In this document: positions 33,154-41,327 of the stretch, piece after piece
Position numbering within the stretch: position 1 is the stretch's first letter
Layout of the letters: each line of letters opens with the position of its first letter
Assembly: GCA_015523335.1 (NCBI GenBank)
Contig: WAKM01000034.1
Span: 1 to 43,871 of the forward strand
Length of the DNA: 43,871 nt
From: Archaeoglobaceae archaeon
Lineage (GTDB): Archaea > Halobacteriota > Archaeoglobi > Archaeoglobales > Archaeoglobaceae
Reading direction: 5' to 3'
Program-made: the position numbers and the translations under genes
Notes under the pieces: generated by a model
What the model saw: only the letters and a program-made list of their open reading frames with translations
Databases searched by the model: none
What the model was told of the DNA's origin: nothing

Positions 33154-33164
33154 CGTTAAATATG
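33154..33164. promoter_or_regulatory. Shared TATA region between nreA and a small gene
   Basis: cgttaaatatg reads as a TATA box both ways: about 20-26 bases before the 33138-33150 cluster of nreA starts on the minus strand, and about 25-30 bases before a leader with gtggggg on the plus strand (gene at 33202). One element may serve both divergent genes. Confidence 0.45.
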
Positions 33165-33201
33165 CTGATAGTTATTGTTATGATGATGTGGGGGAATTTC
33201 C

Positions 33202-33441
33202 ATGACCACGATTTACCTTCAAGTTAGGCTCAAGAGGATTATAGCCTTAATAGGAATCGATTTAGAGCGTAGAGAAGTCCTAACAATCGAATGCTCGAAC
33301 GTGGATTTCTGCAGAGATGCTGGAATTCTAAGCGAATGTTGTCCAGGATATTGCGAGATTCTGGTCGCGGCGAAGGACTTTGCATACGGAAGGAGAAAGC
33401 CGAAGGCCGAGGTCATTGAACTAAACGAAATTGAGGTTTAG
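33202..33441 (+). CDS. Small cysteine-rich protein of unknown function
   Basis: A 79-residue protein I do not recognise. It has a beta-alpha beginning (TTIYLQVRLKRIIALIGIDLE), then five cysteines in 21 residues: CSNVDFC, then after eight residues CC, then C (CCPGYC), followed by a basic segment and an acidic end. The pattern could hold a metal or iron-sulfur cluster. A GGGGG ribosome site precedes the ATG, and a TATA-like element is shared with nreA, so a link to DNA repair is possible but unproven. The 3' end overlaps the DUF429 gene by 29 bases. Confidence 0.6.
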   Translation: MTTIYLQVRLKRIIALIGIDLERREVLTIECSNVDFCRDAGILSECCPGYCEILVAAKDFAYGRRKPKAEVIELNEIEV

Positions 33442-33949
33442 GAATTAAAATCGATCCGTCTTCCCCATCGACGATTTCGCCCCATCCTTCGAGGTAAAGC
33501 CTAACGGTTAAAGCCGAGATGATCGCATCGATTACGTTGTGATCCTCGAAATCACGAACATCGACGAATCTTTTCAAGTCCTTAAGAATTTTCGTCCTCT
33601 CCTCTAATTTCTTTTTATTCGCTCTCGGTGCTATGTTTAGTAGAACCCTCGTAGCAAACGGATAAACCTCGTAAACTGTAACACCCTTTCTTCTAAGCCT
33701 ATCGGCTATTTCCATACCCTTCCTTGCAATTCTCTCGACGAACTTCGGCGGAAGTAGTCGGATGCCCATCTTGTGCAGTTTTCTTTCGCACTCCCTGAAG
33801 TATCCCTCTTTCGGAAAACTTAAGGGAGCGTCGATTCCGGCGAACTCGAAATCGATGTCGCAATCTTCGAGCGTTCCGACGTAAACGATTTTCCTTCCGT
33901 CTATAACCGCAACGTGGCAGACCTTGCCGACATCTATACCGGCAATCAT
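33413..33949 (-). CDS. DUF429 family protein
   Basis: A 178-residue protein of the DUF429 family, predicted to have an RNase H-like fold. IAGIDVGKVCHVAVID opens with the first metal-binding Asp, GIDAPLSFPKEGYFRECERKLHKMGIRLLPP is the family core, and DHNVIDAIISALTVRLYLEGWGE gives the last acidic block. Its activity is unproven. The ATG overlaps the HD-domain gene stop (ATGA), so the two are coupled. Confidence 0.8.
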   Translation of the reverse strand: MIAGIDVGKVCHVAVIDGRKIVYVGTLEDCDIDFEFAGIDAPLSFPKEGYFRECERKLHKMGIRLLPPKFVERIARKGMEIADRLRRKGVTVYEVYPFATRVLLNIAPRANKKKLEERTKILKDLKRFVDVRDFEDHNVIDAIISALTVRLYLEGWGEIVDGEDGSILIPKPQFRLVQ

Positions 33950-34497
33950 AGTTTAATTCCGGCGAGCTTTTCCAATTCTTCCTTTATTCTGATGATCCTC
34001 TCCCTCGTCTTTTTCGTAAACCAAGCGGTTTCCGGATGATCTCTTTCAAGCTCGTCGAGTCTCCTTAAGAACTCTTCGAACGGAATCTCTCTGTCACCTC
34101 TCGTAACCTTATCGGCGTAGCAAACGATCTTCTCTTCAATCGTTTCCGGCATGAAGTTTTTGACGACATCAAGCCCCAATTTCTTGGCGTCTTCCTCCGT
34201 AACGCCGGCTGAGAAGTGCCTTTCTGCAATTCTAACGATTTTCTCGTTAAATCCCTCTTTTCTGAGCAGTTCTCCGCTCAATATGAAGTGTTTGAACGGT
34301 TCGTGGGTAATCGCCCTTCCCAAATCGTGCAGTAAAGCCCCCTTTTTAACGGCATCCAAATCGATCTCATATCCGTTCTGCTTTATCCTTTCCGCTATTC
34401 TCAACGCTATCTCGGCAACCTTCATGCAGTGTCTTCGGACATTCTCCGGCAGATCGTATTTCTCCCAAACCTTAAGAACATCCTCCGGAACATCCAT
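33946..34497 (-). CDS. HD-domain protein (TIGR00295 type)
   Basis: A 183-residue HD-domain protein, predicted metal-dependent phosphohydrolase. NVRRHCMKVAEIALRIAERI supplies the first His, LLHDLGRAITH the His-Asp pair and EKIVCYADKVTRG the last Asp. Substrate unknown. The frame opens at GTG 34518, but a TATA-like AGTATAATAACG at about 34519-34531 lies 22-34 bases before the ATG at 34497, so the latter is preferred, as a leaderless start. It is coupled to DUF429. Confidence 0.78.
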   Translation of the reverse strand: MDVPEDVLKVWEKYDLPENVRRHCMKVAEIALRIAERIKQNGYEIDLDAVKKGALLHDLGRAITHEPFKHFILSGELLRKEGFNEKIVRIAERHFSAGVTEEDAKKLGLDVVKNFMPETIEEKIVCYADKVTRGDREIPFEEFLRRLDELERDHPETAWFTKKTRERIIRIKEELEKLAGIKL

Positions 34498-34601
34498 CGA
34501 ACATAAAGCGTATCCCACGTTATTATACTGTTTCGAAGGTCAGCGAAAATTTAAAATCCATTGCGATATACTTCTAAAAAACGAGGAGGTTATGGGCGAA
34601 G

Positions 34602-34907
34602 ATGTCGGAGATTTGTCCGATTTGCGGATTGCCGAAGGATATTTGCGTATGCGAGGAAGTAGCAAAGGAACAGCAACAGATAGTGATCAAGGTAGTTAGG
34701 AGAAGATACGGAAAGGAGGTAACCGTGATTGAGGGAATCGACGGTAGCGAGATAAACTTGGAAGAGTTGGCGAAATTTCTTAAGACCAAGCTCGCTTGCG
34801 GTGGGACGGTTAAGAACGGGGTTATCGAGTTGCAGGGTAATCATGTTGCGAGGGTTAAGGAGCTTTTGATTAAGAAAGGATTCAATCCGGACAGAATTAA
34901 AGCCTAA
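34602..34907 (+). CDS. Translation initiation factor aIF1 (SUI1 family)
   Basis: A 101-residue archaeal IF1, which monitors start codon selection on the small ribosomal subunit. The N-terminus holds a zinc knuckle (C5, C8, C15, C17: [13 protein letters not shown]) and the SUI1 fold follows ([39 protein letters not shown] then [19 protein letters not shown]). A GAGGAGG ribosome site lies upstream. The stop overlaps the truA stop by 4 bases, tail to tail. Confidence 0.95.
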   Translation: MSEICPICGLPKDICVCEEVAKEQQQIVIKVVRRRYGKEVTVIEGIDGSEINLEELAKFLKTKLACGGTVKNGVIELQGNHVARVKELLIKKGFNPDRIKA

Positions 34908-35704
34908 TCACCTTTTCTTTCCACAAACATCGAGAACAACTTGTATACCGTTCCGTGATATTTTACGATATTTTCTAACCTGTGTTGTAGCGTTTTCCAA
35001 GCGTATTCGTCCACCTCGAATTCCACGTTGTCGTATGTAACGTCCTTCAGAATCAAGCCGTAGGGAGGAGCCGGCTCTATTCTTTCCCTATGCTTCTCCG
35101 GATTAAGCATAGATTCGAACCACTCCAGATCTCTGTGCCCGCTCCCAACCTCCTCGAGCGCTGTAACTATGCAACGAACCATGTTCCAAGTGAACGCATT
35201 TCCTTCGATCTCAAATATTATGAAATCCTTGTCAACTCTGAGCTCGACGTTGTAGATCGTTCTGACGCAATTTTCACCTTCTCCAAACTTCTTGGTGAAG
35301 TTTGAAAAATCGTGCGTGCCTAAAAGTAGTTTTGCGGCTTTTCTCATAGCTGAGATATCGTAATCCCTCGCGAACAAGACGTAGGTGTATATCCTGCTTT
35401 TGGCATGCCTCGGGTTGAAATCATCGCTAACTTTAGCCCAAGCCCAAACCGTAATGTCGTCAGGCAGATGGGTATTCACAGCCCTCGGAAATACGGGCTT
35501 TTCGACGTTCAAAGCTACAACTTGCCCAAAAGCGTGAACGCCAGCGTCAGTTCTTCCTGCACACTTGTAATCCGACTTCTCAACATCTATTCCGAGTTTC
35601 TCGAAAGCCTTGAACAGTTCTCCTTCAACAGTTCTGACGTTCGGCTGGTATTGAAAGCCGTGAAAGTTCGTTCCGATGTATGCCAATTTCAAAGCGATTC
35701 TCAT
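34904..35704 (-). CDS. truA: tRNA pseudouridine synthase TruA
   Basis: A 266-residue TruA-family enzyme that makes pseudouridine at tRNA positions 38-40. The catalytic Asp is D53 in [15 protein letters not shown]. Further family blocks are [22 protein letters not shown] at the N-terminus, and [26 protein letters not shown]-like element lies upstream at about 35725-35735. The length and order of motifs are typical of archaea. Confidence 0.93.
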   Translation of the reverse strand: MRIALKLAYIGTNFHGFQYQPNVRTVEGELFKAFEKLGIDVEKSDYKCAGRTDAGVHAFGQVVALNVEKPVFPRAVNTHLPDDITVWAWAKVSDDFNPRHAKSRIYTYVLFARDYDISAMRKAAKLLLGTHDFSNFTKKFGEGENCVRTIYNVELRVDKDFIIFEIEGNAFTWNMVRCIVTALEEVGSGHRDLEWFESMLNPEKHRERIEPAPPYGLILKDVTYDNVEFEVDEYAWKTLQHRLENIVKYHGTVYKLFSMFVERKGD

Positions 35705-35740
35705 GGATAGGAAAGATAATTAAAAAACAATATTTAAGTT

Positions 35741-36334
35741 TTAAGGATTTGCGAGCTTCAGGAAGTATTCGTGAATTCTCGTATCATCAGTTAGCTCGGG
35801 ATGAAACGCCAAGCCCAAGATGTTATCCTGCTGAACAGCTACGATGTAATCCTCAAACGTTGCCAAAACTTCAACACCCTCACTCACTTTCGTTATGGCT
35901 GGAGCTCGAATGAAAACTGCTTCGAACTCCCCTATGTGCTTGACGTTAAGCTTAACCTGAAAGCTCTCCCTCTGCCTTCCGAACGCGTTTCTCTTTATCC
36001 AAACATCCAACAGACCGAGCAACTTCGTTTTAGTCTTCTCAACCTGCTCATCTCCGTGTTTTGAAAGTAGAATCAAACCCGCACACGTCCCCATTACCGG
36101 CTTTCCACTTTCTGCGAGCTTGACGATTTCGCTTGCGATGGAGTCTCTAAATATCAACCTGCTTATCGTCGTGCTCTCTCCTCCGGGAATTATCACTGCG
36201 TCGCTCTTCGATACTACTCCGTGCCTTCTCGTCGCAACTACTTCGCCATCTATTCCAAGATTCTTCATCGCCTTCTTAGTCGCTATTACGTGCTCTTCAA
36301 CGGCTCCCTGAACTCCAACTACGGCTACTCTCAT
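35741..36334 (-). CDS. pdxT: Pyridoxal 5'-phosphate synthase glutaminase subunit
   Basis: A 197-residue class I glutaminase that feeds ammonia to Pdx[10 protein letters not shown] opens the protein, PGGESTTI forms the oxyanion region, [10 protein letters not shown] holds the catalytic C84, and [10 protein letters not shown] the His-Glu pair. Start overlaps the pdxS stop (ATGA), so the two subunits are coupled. Confidence 0.96.
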   Translation of the reverse strand: MRVAVVGVQGAVEEHVIATKKAMKNLGIDGEVVATRRHGVVSKSDAVIIPGGESTTISRLIFRDSIASEIVKLAESGKPVMGTCAGLILLSKHGDEQVEKTKTKLLGLLDVWIKRNAFGRQRESFQVKLNVKHIGEFEAVFIRAPAITKVSEGVEVLATFEDYIVAVQQDNILGLAFHPELTDDTRIHEYFLKLANP

Positions 36335-37338
36335 ACTCCCCTTTCCTGCAACCTTTCCTCTTCGCTCAACTTGAAAACGTCGAGACCCTTCATAGCTTCG
36401 CCGATTCCCTTGCTAACTTCGGCAACCACTTCCGGCTCGTCCCAGTGCTGGACGGCTTCAACTATAGCTCTCGCATAAGCTTCTGGATTGGACGACTTGA
36501 ATATGCCGGAGCCTACGAAAACTCCATCTGCACCGAGTTGCATCATGAAAGCGGCATCGGCTGGGGTTGCTATTCCTCCGGCCGCGAAGTTAACCACCGG
36601 CAACCTTCCCATCTTTTTTATCTCAAGCAGAACCTCGTAAAGCCCTTCCACGATTTCCTCCCAAGTGTATTCCTCGTATATTACATCATCGCGCTTTATA
36701 TCAGTAAGCAACCCCATTTCCTGCCTCACAAGCTTCGCAAGCTGAACGTATCTCTCAGCGTATTTCTCCGCAACCGCGTAAATCTTTTCATCCGGCATCC
36801 TCTGCAGTTCCGCTATCGCATAGTTCATGATCCGCATGTGCTTAACGGCTTCAACGACGTTACCAGTTCCAGCTTCACCCTTCGTCCTTATCATCGCCGC
36901 TCCTTCCCATATTCTCCTAACTGCTTCACCTAAGCTCCTCGCACCGCAGACGAAGGGAACTACGAACTTCCTCTTGTCTATGTGGAAGAATACGTCAGCC
37001 GGAGTAAGAACTTCGCTTTCGTCGATCATGTCAACGCCTAAAGCTTCCAAAGCCCTCGCTTCGGCAACGTGACCGATTCTGCATTTTGCCATAACGGGTA
37101 TCGTTACGGCATCCATGATCTCCTGAATCTTCTTCGGATCAGCCATCCTCGCAACTCCGCCGGAAGCTCTTATATCAGCGGGAACCTTGTGCAGAGCCAT
37201 GACAGCTACGGCTCCGGCATCCTCTGCAATCTGAGCTTGCTCGGCGTTTGTGACATCCATTATTACTCCACCTTTCTGCATCTTAGCGAATCCCCTCTTT
37301 ATGAGCTCGGTTCCAAATCTGAGTTCCTCAAGCTTCAT
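36331..37338 (-). CDS. pdxS: Pyridoxal 5'-phosphate synthase lyase subunit
   Basis: A 335-residue (beta/alpha)8 enzyme that builds PLP from ribose 5-phosphate, glyceraldehyde 3-phosphate and ammonia. Motifs: [25 protein letters not shown] (usually ERVPADIR), the Schiff base lysine K85 in [10 protein letters not shown], and [28 protein letters not shown]. The N-terminal lysine-rich helix and full length fit a 12-mer core. TATA-like GTTAAATAT at about 37355-37363 serves a near-leaderless transcript of pdxST. Confidence 0.96.
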   Translation of the reverse strand: MKLEELRFGTELIKRGFAKMQKGGVIMDVTNAEQAQIAEDAGAVAVMALHKVPADIRASGGVARMADPKKIQEIMDAVTIPVMAKCRIGHVAEARALEALGVDMIDESEVLTPADVFFHIDKRKFVVPFVCGARSLGEAVRRIWEGAAMIRTKGEAGTGNVVEAVKHMRIMNYAIAELQRMPDEKIYAVAEKYAERYVQLAKLVRQEMGLLTDIKRDDVIYEEYTWEEIVEGLYEVLLEIKKMGRLPVVNFAAGGIATPADAAFMMQLGADGVFVGSGIFKSSNPEAYARAIVEAVQHWDEPEVVAEVSKGIGEAMKGLDVFKLSEEERLQERGV

Positions 37339-37363
37339 CGTTTAGAGATGGATCGACTGATAT

Positions 37364-37591
37364 TTAACTTCTGCGGGCTAAACGTTCCTTCAGCTCCTTC
37401 AGTTTTCTCTCGCAAAATTCGAAGATCTCCTTGCCTTCTTCCTTGCTGAGTTCTCCGCTTGCAATGTAAGAGCCTATGTGGGGATATATTATGTTGTCGA
37501 GCTCCCATTCGATCCTCTTAACATCAACGTCTTTCTCCATCAGTTCTTCGAAGAATTTCTTTAAAGCGGCCATTATTTCGTCCTTTACCAT
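37364..37591 (-). CDS. Small helical protein of unknown function
   Basis: A 75-residue protein I do not recognise, mostly amphipathic helices, charged: KDEIMAALKKFFEELMEKDVDV, a middle IYPHIGSYIASGELSKEEG, then EIFEFCERKLKELKERLARRS. The reading frame stays open to 37672, but the ATG at 37591 is preferred: the upstream part is basic and would overlap the Nob1 promoter and start (37648) on the other strand. It is divergent from nob1 with 56 bases between starts. Confidence 0.6.
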   Translation of the reverse strand: MVKDEIMAALKKFFEELMEKDVDVKRIEWELDNIIYPHIGSYIASGELSKEEGKEIFEFCERKLKELKERLARRS

Positions 37592-37647
37592 GAGCCAAGC
37601 TCGGCAGGAAAGCTTATCTATTGTTTGGTTCAACATCGATATTGTCG

Positions 37648-38118
37648 ATGAAGGTATACGTAATAGATTCAAGTGTAATATTCCTCAGGAAGGCTCATTA
37701 CGGGGAGATGGTAACGATTCCGGAAGTAGTCGACGAAATAAAGGATGAGAATTCCCGCTTGTATCTCTCCCTACTCGACATCAGAGTTGAGGAAGCATCG
37801 AACGAGAGCGTTGAAAAGGTCATTAGGACTGCCAAAAAGACCGGAGACATTCACAAGCTTTCGAATACGGATATAAAGTTGCTCGCCAAAACTTTGGACG
37901 AAATGAAGAAAGGTCATGAGGTCGTTTTGGTTACGGACGACTACTCGATCCAGAACGTCGCAATGTTTTTGGGATTGAAGATTGAAAATATCATACAGCC
38001 TACGATATCCAAAGCATTTAAATGGATCAAGGTCTGTAGGGGATGTGGAAGAAAGATTGAAGGAGACGTATGCCCGGTGTGTGGTAGTGAAGCTATATTG
38101 AGGAGGGTTAAGAAGTGA
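37648..38118 (+). CDS. Nob1-like ribosome biogenesis endonuclease (PIN plus zinc ribbon)
   Basis: A 156-residue PIN-domain RNase with C-terminal zinc ribbon, the archaeal Nob1 layout; Nob1 trims the 3' end of 16S rRNA. VYVIDSSVIFL holds the first Asp, VTIPEVVDEIKDE further acids, VTDDYSIQNVAMFLG the late Asp pair. The zinc ribbon is CRGCGRKIEGDVCPVCGS. Start is the ATG at 37648, since MKVYVIDSS is the PIN beginning; a TATA-like cttatcta at 37612-37619 is about 28 bases away, consistent with leaderless translation. The gfcR-like gene overlaps its stop (GTGA). Confidence 0.88.
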   Translation: MKVYVIDSSVIFLRKAHYGEMVTIPEVVDEIKDENSRLYLSLLDIRVEEASNESVEKVIRTAKKTGDIHKLSNTDIKLLAKTLDEMKKGHEVVLVTDDYSIQNVAMFLGLKIENIIQPTISKAFKWIKVCRGCGRKIEGDVCPVCGSEAILRRVKK

Positions 38119-38705
38119 TAGAGGATCTTATTGAAAAGGCTAAGAGGTTGAAGGAGAAGGGGCTTACTACTGGCGAGATTGCCGCTGAATTGAACGTTTC
38201 AAAGGAAACGGCGATGTGGCTTCTTGCAAAAGCTAAGAAGGCTGAAGCTCCCCCGTCGGACGTTTACGTTGATCTCAGAAACATCGCGAATCCGTTCAGA
38301 ATGAAGTGCATCGCGAGCGCTATGACTGACATGATAATGGAAAGATTGAACGAAACGCCGGATGTAGTTGTAGGAATAGCTACGAGCGGAATACCTATCG
38401 CGACGCTCGTTGCTGAGGAACTCGGAGCGGATTTAAGCATGTATTATCCGAAGAAGCTTAAGTGGGAAGGAGAGGAGCAGAGAGTTGGAGGACTCTTCAG
38501 CGAGAACTTTGCTAAGGTTGATGAAAAGAAGTGCGTAATAGTCGATAACGTAATAACGACCGGAAGCACTATCAAGGAGACTGCCGAGCAGATAAACAAG
38601 AGAGGGGGTAAGGTTCTCTGTGCGGCTGTGATAATAGACAAGAAGGGGATAGACGAGATGGACGGATTTCCGGTTTTAAGCATATTCAGGATAGTAAGGC
38701 TGTAA
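38115..38705 (+). CDS. gfcR: Orotate phosphoribosyltransferase-like regulator (GfcR-like)
   Basis: A 196-residue fusion of a short N-terminal helix-turn-helix (LTTGEIAAELNVSKETAMWLL) with a PRTase fold. The PRPP loop is CVIVDNVITTGST. Similar proteins in haloarchaea, named GfcR, act as transcription regulators of sugar metabolism; elsewhere they are annotated PyrE-like enzymes. The GTG start overlaps nob1. It is the second gene of a tightly packed run (nob1, gfcR, GT2, mqnE), and the GT2 ATG follows one base after its stop. Confidence 0.82.
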   Translation: MIEDLIEKAKRLKEKGLTTGEIAAELNVSKETAMWLLAKAKKAEAPPSDVYVDLRNIANPFRMKCIASAMTDMIMERLNETPDVVVGIATSGIPIATLVAEELGADLSMYYPKKLKWEGEEQRVGGLFSENFAKVDEKKCVIVDNVITTGSTIKETAEQINKRGGKVLCAAVIIDKKGIDEMDGFPVLSIFRIVRL

Positions 38706-38706
38706 C

Positions 38707-39642
38707 ATGGATGTTTGCATTCTAATTCCAACGCTGAATGAGGAGAAAAGTATAGGTAGCGTTATAGACGGATTTAAGCGTTTGGGATTCGACAACATCC
38801 TCGTAATCGACGGACACAGCACGGATAGAACGGTTGAAATTGCAAGGAGCAAGGGAGCAAGAGTAGTTCTTCAGAGCGGGAAGGGGAAGGGACAGGCGAT
38901 AATAGAAGCTTTCCGGATCTTGGATAATGAAGTAGTCGTCATGATCGACGGGGACGGAACTTACCTGCCGGAAGAAGTCCACGCTCTCCTTGAGCCTATA
39001 AAGAAGGGCATAGCGGATCACGTGATCGGAAACAGATTCGCAAAATTCGAGAAGGGAGCTTTCACGAGGTTAAACTTAATCGGTAACAAGATACTCAACT
39101 TCTTCTTCAGGATGATGTATGGAGTCGAACTGCACGACATTCTTTCTGGCTATCGTGCCCTTACGAGGGATGTTTACAAAAACGTAGAATTGAAAAAGCA
39201 CGGATTTGAAATTGAGACGGAATTGACGATCGAAACTCTTGCGAAGGGATTCAGGATAGTTGAGGTTCCGATAACATACAAGAGACGCGCCGGAAGGACG
39301 AAGCTGAAACCTTTCAGAGACGGTTTCAGAATAGCACTAACTATTTACGAGCTTTTGAAGAGATACAGCCCGGGAAGATACTTCTACCTCCTCGGGTTGG
39401 TAATGATCTTTATCGGAATATTTTTGGGTATAATAGTCGTTCGTGACTGGTTCAGGCATATAACCCACTATCTGCTTGCCATTCTGACTGCTCTGCTGAT
39501 AATTTCCGGTATGCAGGTTCTGATATTCGGAGTTATGAGCGACTTCGTATTCAAAAGTAATGCCGAGGTTAGAAAGGAGCTTATAGCGGTTAAAAACGAG
39601 ATTAGAAGGTTGAAGGAGTATGTGGACTCCAAAAAAGATTGA
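38707..39642 (+). CDS. Family 2 glycosyltransferase with C-terminal membrane segments
   Basis: A 311-residue GT2 enzyme of the dolichol phosphate sugar synthase kind. VCILIPTLNEEKSIGSVIDG is the nucleotide sugar start, VIDGHSTDRTVEIARSKGA and MIDGDGTYLPEE give the DxD region, LSGYRALTRDV and ETELTIETLAKGFRIVEVPI follow. Two hydrophobic segments near the end (FYLLGLVMIFIGIFLGIIVV and YLLAILTALLIISGMQVLIFG) anchor it to the membrane. Probable role: loading a polyprenyl carrier for archaeal glycoproteins. The last 23 bases overlap mqnE. Confidence 0.88.
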   Translation: MDVCILIPTLNEEKSIGSVIDGFKRLGFDNILVIDGHSTDRTVEIARSKGARVVLQSGKGKGQAIIEAFRILDNEVVVMIDGDGTYLPEEVHALLEPIKKGIADHVIGNRFAKFEKGAFTRLNLIGNKILNFFFRMMYGVELHDILSGYRALTRDVYKNVELKKHGFEIETELTIETLAKGFRIVEVPITYKRRAGRTKLKPFRDGFRIALTIYELLKRYSPGRYFYLLGLVMIFIGIFLGIIVVRDWFRHITHYLLAILTALLIISGMQVLIFGVMSDFVFKSNAEVRKELIAVKNEIRRLKEYVDSKKD

Positions 39643-40645
39643 AGAATTGTTTTATGAGGATCTGCACGAATTGGGAATGAGGGCAAACTCACTAAACAAT
39701 GATATAGTCACATTCGTCATAAATCGGCACATAAACTACACGAACATCTGCGTTTCGAAGTGCCCGCTGTGTGCTTTTCACAGAAGCAAGGGGGACGAGG
39801 ATGCATACCTCATGTCAGTTGAAGAAGTCATAAAAAAGGCTTGTGAAGCTGTTAAGCTCGGTGCAAAGGAGTTGCACATCGTAGGCTCCCACAATCCGGA
39901 TGTTACGGTGGAATACTTCGAAGAGATGTTTTCGGAGATCAAGCGGAGGTTTCCTGATGTCGTTATCAAAGCTCTGACAGCTACGGAGATACACTTCTTA
40001 GCTAAGAAGGAAAAAATGAGCGTTAGAGAAATCCTTAGCAGGCTGAAGGATGCGGGATTGAAGGCCATGCCCGGGGGAGGTGCTGAGATACTCGTAGACG
40101 ATATAAGGAAGAAGATTTGCCCGAATAAGGCTAAGGCTGATGAATGGTTAAAGGTGATGGAAATAGCGCACAGTTTGGGAATTAAGAGCAACGCTACAAT
40201 GCTTTTCGGTCATATCGAGAGCTACAGGCATAGGGCGATCCATCTTTACAAGCTGTGGAAACTTCAGTGCAAGACCGGAGGATTTTTAGCGTTCATCCCT
40301 CTCGTCTTCCATCCGAAGAACACGAAGCTTGAGAGCGTAGTTGGAGATAAAACGGATCCCGTAGACATACTGAAAACGATAGCAGTTTCAAGAATCGTGC
40401 TGAGCAACTTCAAGAGCGTTAGGGCTTACTGGGTCATGCTCGGAGAAAAACTCGCCCAGATAGCCTTAAATTACGGTGCGAACGACATAGACGGAACGCT
40501 AATGGAAGAAAAAATTACGCATTCCGCAGGAGCTGAGACACCGGTGTATCTCCCAACTGAGAAGATCTTAAGGATAATAAGGGGTGCCGGAAAGATTCCG
40601 GCTGAGAGGGACACGTTCTACAACATCTTGAAGGTTTACGCGTGA
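39620..40645 (+). CDS. mqnE: Aminofutalosine synthase MqnE (radical SAM)
   Basis: A 341-residue radical SAM enzyme of the CofH/MqnE/MqnC group. The cluster-binding motif is C44-x3-C48-x2-C51 (CVSKCPLCAFHR). The string PGGGAEILVDDIRKKICPNK, then KSNATMLFGHIESYRHR, GGFLAFIPLVFHP and RAYWVMLG are MqnE-like; ALNYGANDIDGTLMEEKI and HSAGAETP are as expected. MqnE adds the carboxyvinyl chorismate product to SAM in the futalosine route to menaquinone, which Archaeoglobales use as respiratory quinone. Start ATG at 39620 has GAAGGAG upstream. CofH is the main alternative but fits less well. Confidence 0.87.
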   Translation: MWTPKKIEELFYEDLHELGMRANSLNNDIVTFVINRHINYTNICVSKCPLCAFHRSKGDEDAYLMSVEEVIKKACEAVKLGAKELHIVGSHNPDVTVEYFEEMFSEIKRRFPDVVIKALTATEIHFLAKKEKMSVREILSRLKDAGLKAMPGGGAEILVDDIRKKICPNKAKADEWLKVMEIAHSLGIKSNATMLFGHIESYRHRAIHLYKLWKLQCKTGGFLAFIPLVFHPKNTKLESVVGDKTDPVDILKTIAVSRIVLSNFKSVRAYWVMLGEKLAQIALNYGANDIDGTLMEEKITHSAGAETPVYLPTEKILRIIRGAGKIPAERDTFYNILKVYA

Positions 40646-40646
40646 G

Positions 40647-40997
40647 TTATTTCAGCAAGGGCAAGTTGCCCGTGACCTTATCTATCTTTTTAGCATCATC
40701 CGGCCCTATCACAACTGCTGTAATCGTTCCCGGTGGTATTTCGGTCAAGCCAGCATCGACTACAACTCCGGTCGGTAAGCCGAGCTTCTCAGCCTTCTCC
40801 TTTACTTCCATAAGCTTTTTCAGATCCGGAACCTTCAGAACTATCTTCTTCTGCCCCTGCAACTTCCAAGCTTCAACTGCCTTTTTATCCGCTCTCTCGT
40901 ATCCGATTATGGCTGCGTGGGCTACTTGAACCGCCAATTTTCCCCTCGAAAGTTTTAGATCTTCTCTGACGATTATAACCTGCTTGAACTCACTCAT
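40647..40997 (-). CDS. pth2: Peptidyl-tRNA hydrolase, Pth2 type
   Basis: A 116-residue archaeal and eukaryotic type Pth2, which releases peptides from tRNA. KQVIIVREDLKLSRGKLAVQVAHAAIIGY is the conserved beginning, with KLAVQVAHA catalytic; VVDAGLTEIPPGTITAVVIGPDD closes it. The gene overlaps the small downstream-in-coordinates protein by 8 bases and is convergent with mqnE (one base apart). Confidence 0.95.
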   Translation of the reverse strand: MSEFKQVIIVREDLKLSRGKLAVQVAHAAIIGYERADKKAVEAWKLQGQKKIVLKVPDLKKLMEVKEKAEKLGLPTGVVVDAGLTEIPPGTITAVVIGPDDAKKIDKVTGNLPLLK

Positions 40998-41253
40998 ACT
41001 TCATTCTTTCAAGTTCTTCCAACGTAACCGGCTTGGACTTTTCCACAACCCAAACCTCGCCCAATTCTTCAGCCGTTTTCTCATCGAAGTCGGATACGTG
41101 GATGTTTTCCGCTTCGACTTTGACTATGCAACTCTTCGGAATCGCTATGAACTTGTCACCAACCTTGACGATGAGATTGTTCTCATAAATGTCTATGCTT
41201 TCGCCGATCTTCTTGCCATTTTTTATGACGTATTTGCATATGAGATCGTCCAT
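40990..41253 (-). CDS. Small beta-rich protein (possibly DUF5749)
   Basis: An 87-residue acidic protein made mostly of short strands (KYVIKNGKKIGESIDIYENNLIVKVGDKFIAIPKSCIVKVEAENIHV), then a helical end. I cannot assign a function; it may belong to a beta-barrel family such as DUF5749. It lies upstream of pth2 in the same operon, overlapping its start by 8 bases, which hints at a translation-related role. Its start faces the RuBisCO gene, 74 bases away. Confidence 0.65.
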   Translation of the reverse strand: MDDLICKYVIKNGKKIGESIDIYENNLIVKVGDKFIAIPKSCIVKVEAENIHVSDFDEKTAEELGEVWVVEKSKPVTLEELERMKYE

Positions 41254-41296
41254 AACCGACAGTGAAACCTCAAAAATATAAGGTTATCCCAAAAAG

Positions 41297-41306
41297 GTAT
41301 TTATCC
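41297..41306 (+). promoter_or_regulatory. TATA box of the RuBisCO gene
   Basis: gtatttatcc lies about 22-31 bases before the ATG at 41328, the position expected for a leaderless archaeal message. It lies inside the in-frame upstream extension and argues against the GTG start at 41262. Confidence 0.5.
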
Positions 41307-41327
41307 GAGCGACGTAAATTCGATGGT

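Noticed and set aside
33179-33195. ATGATGATG, a box C-like sequence upstream of the small gene at 33202
   Set aside because: No CTGA box or C' follows within a usable distance, so it is not a C/D RNA.
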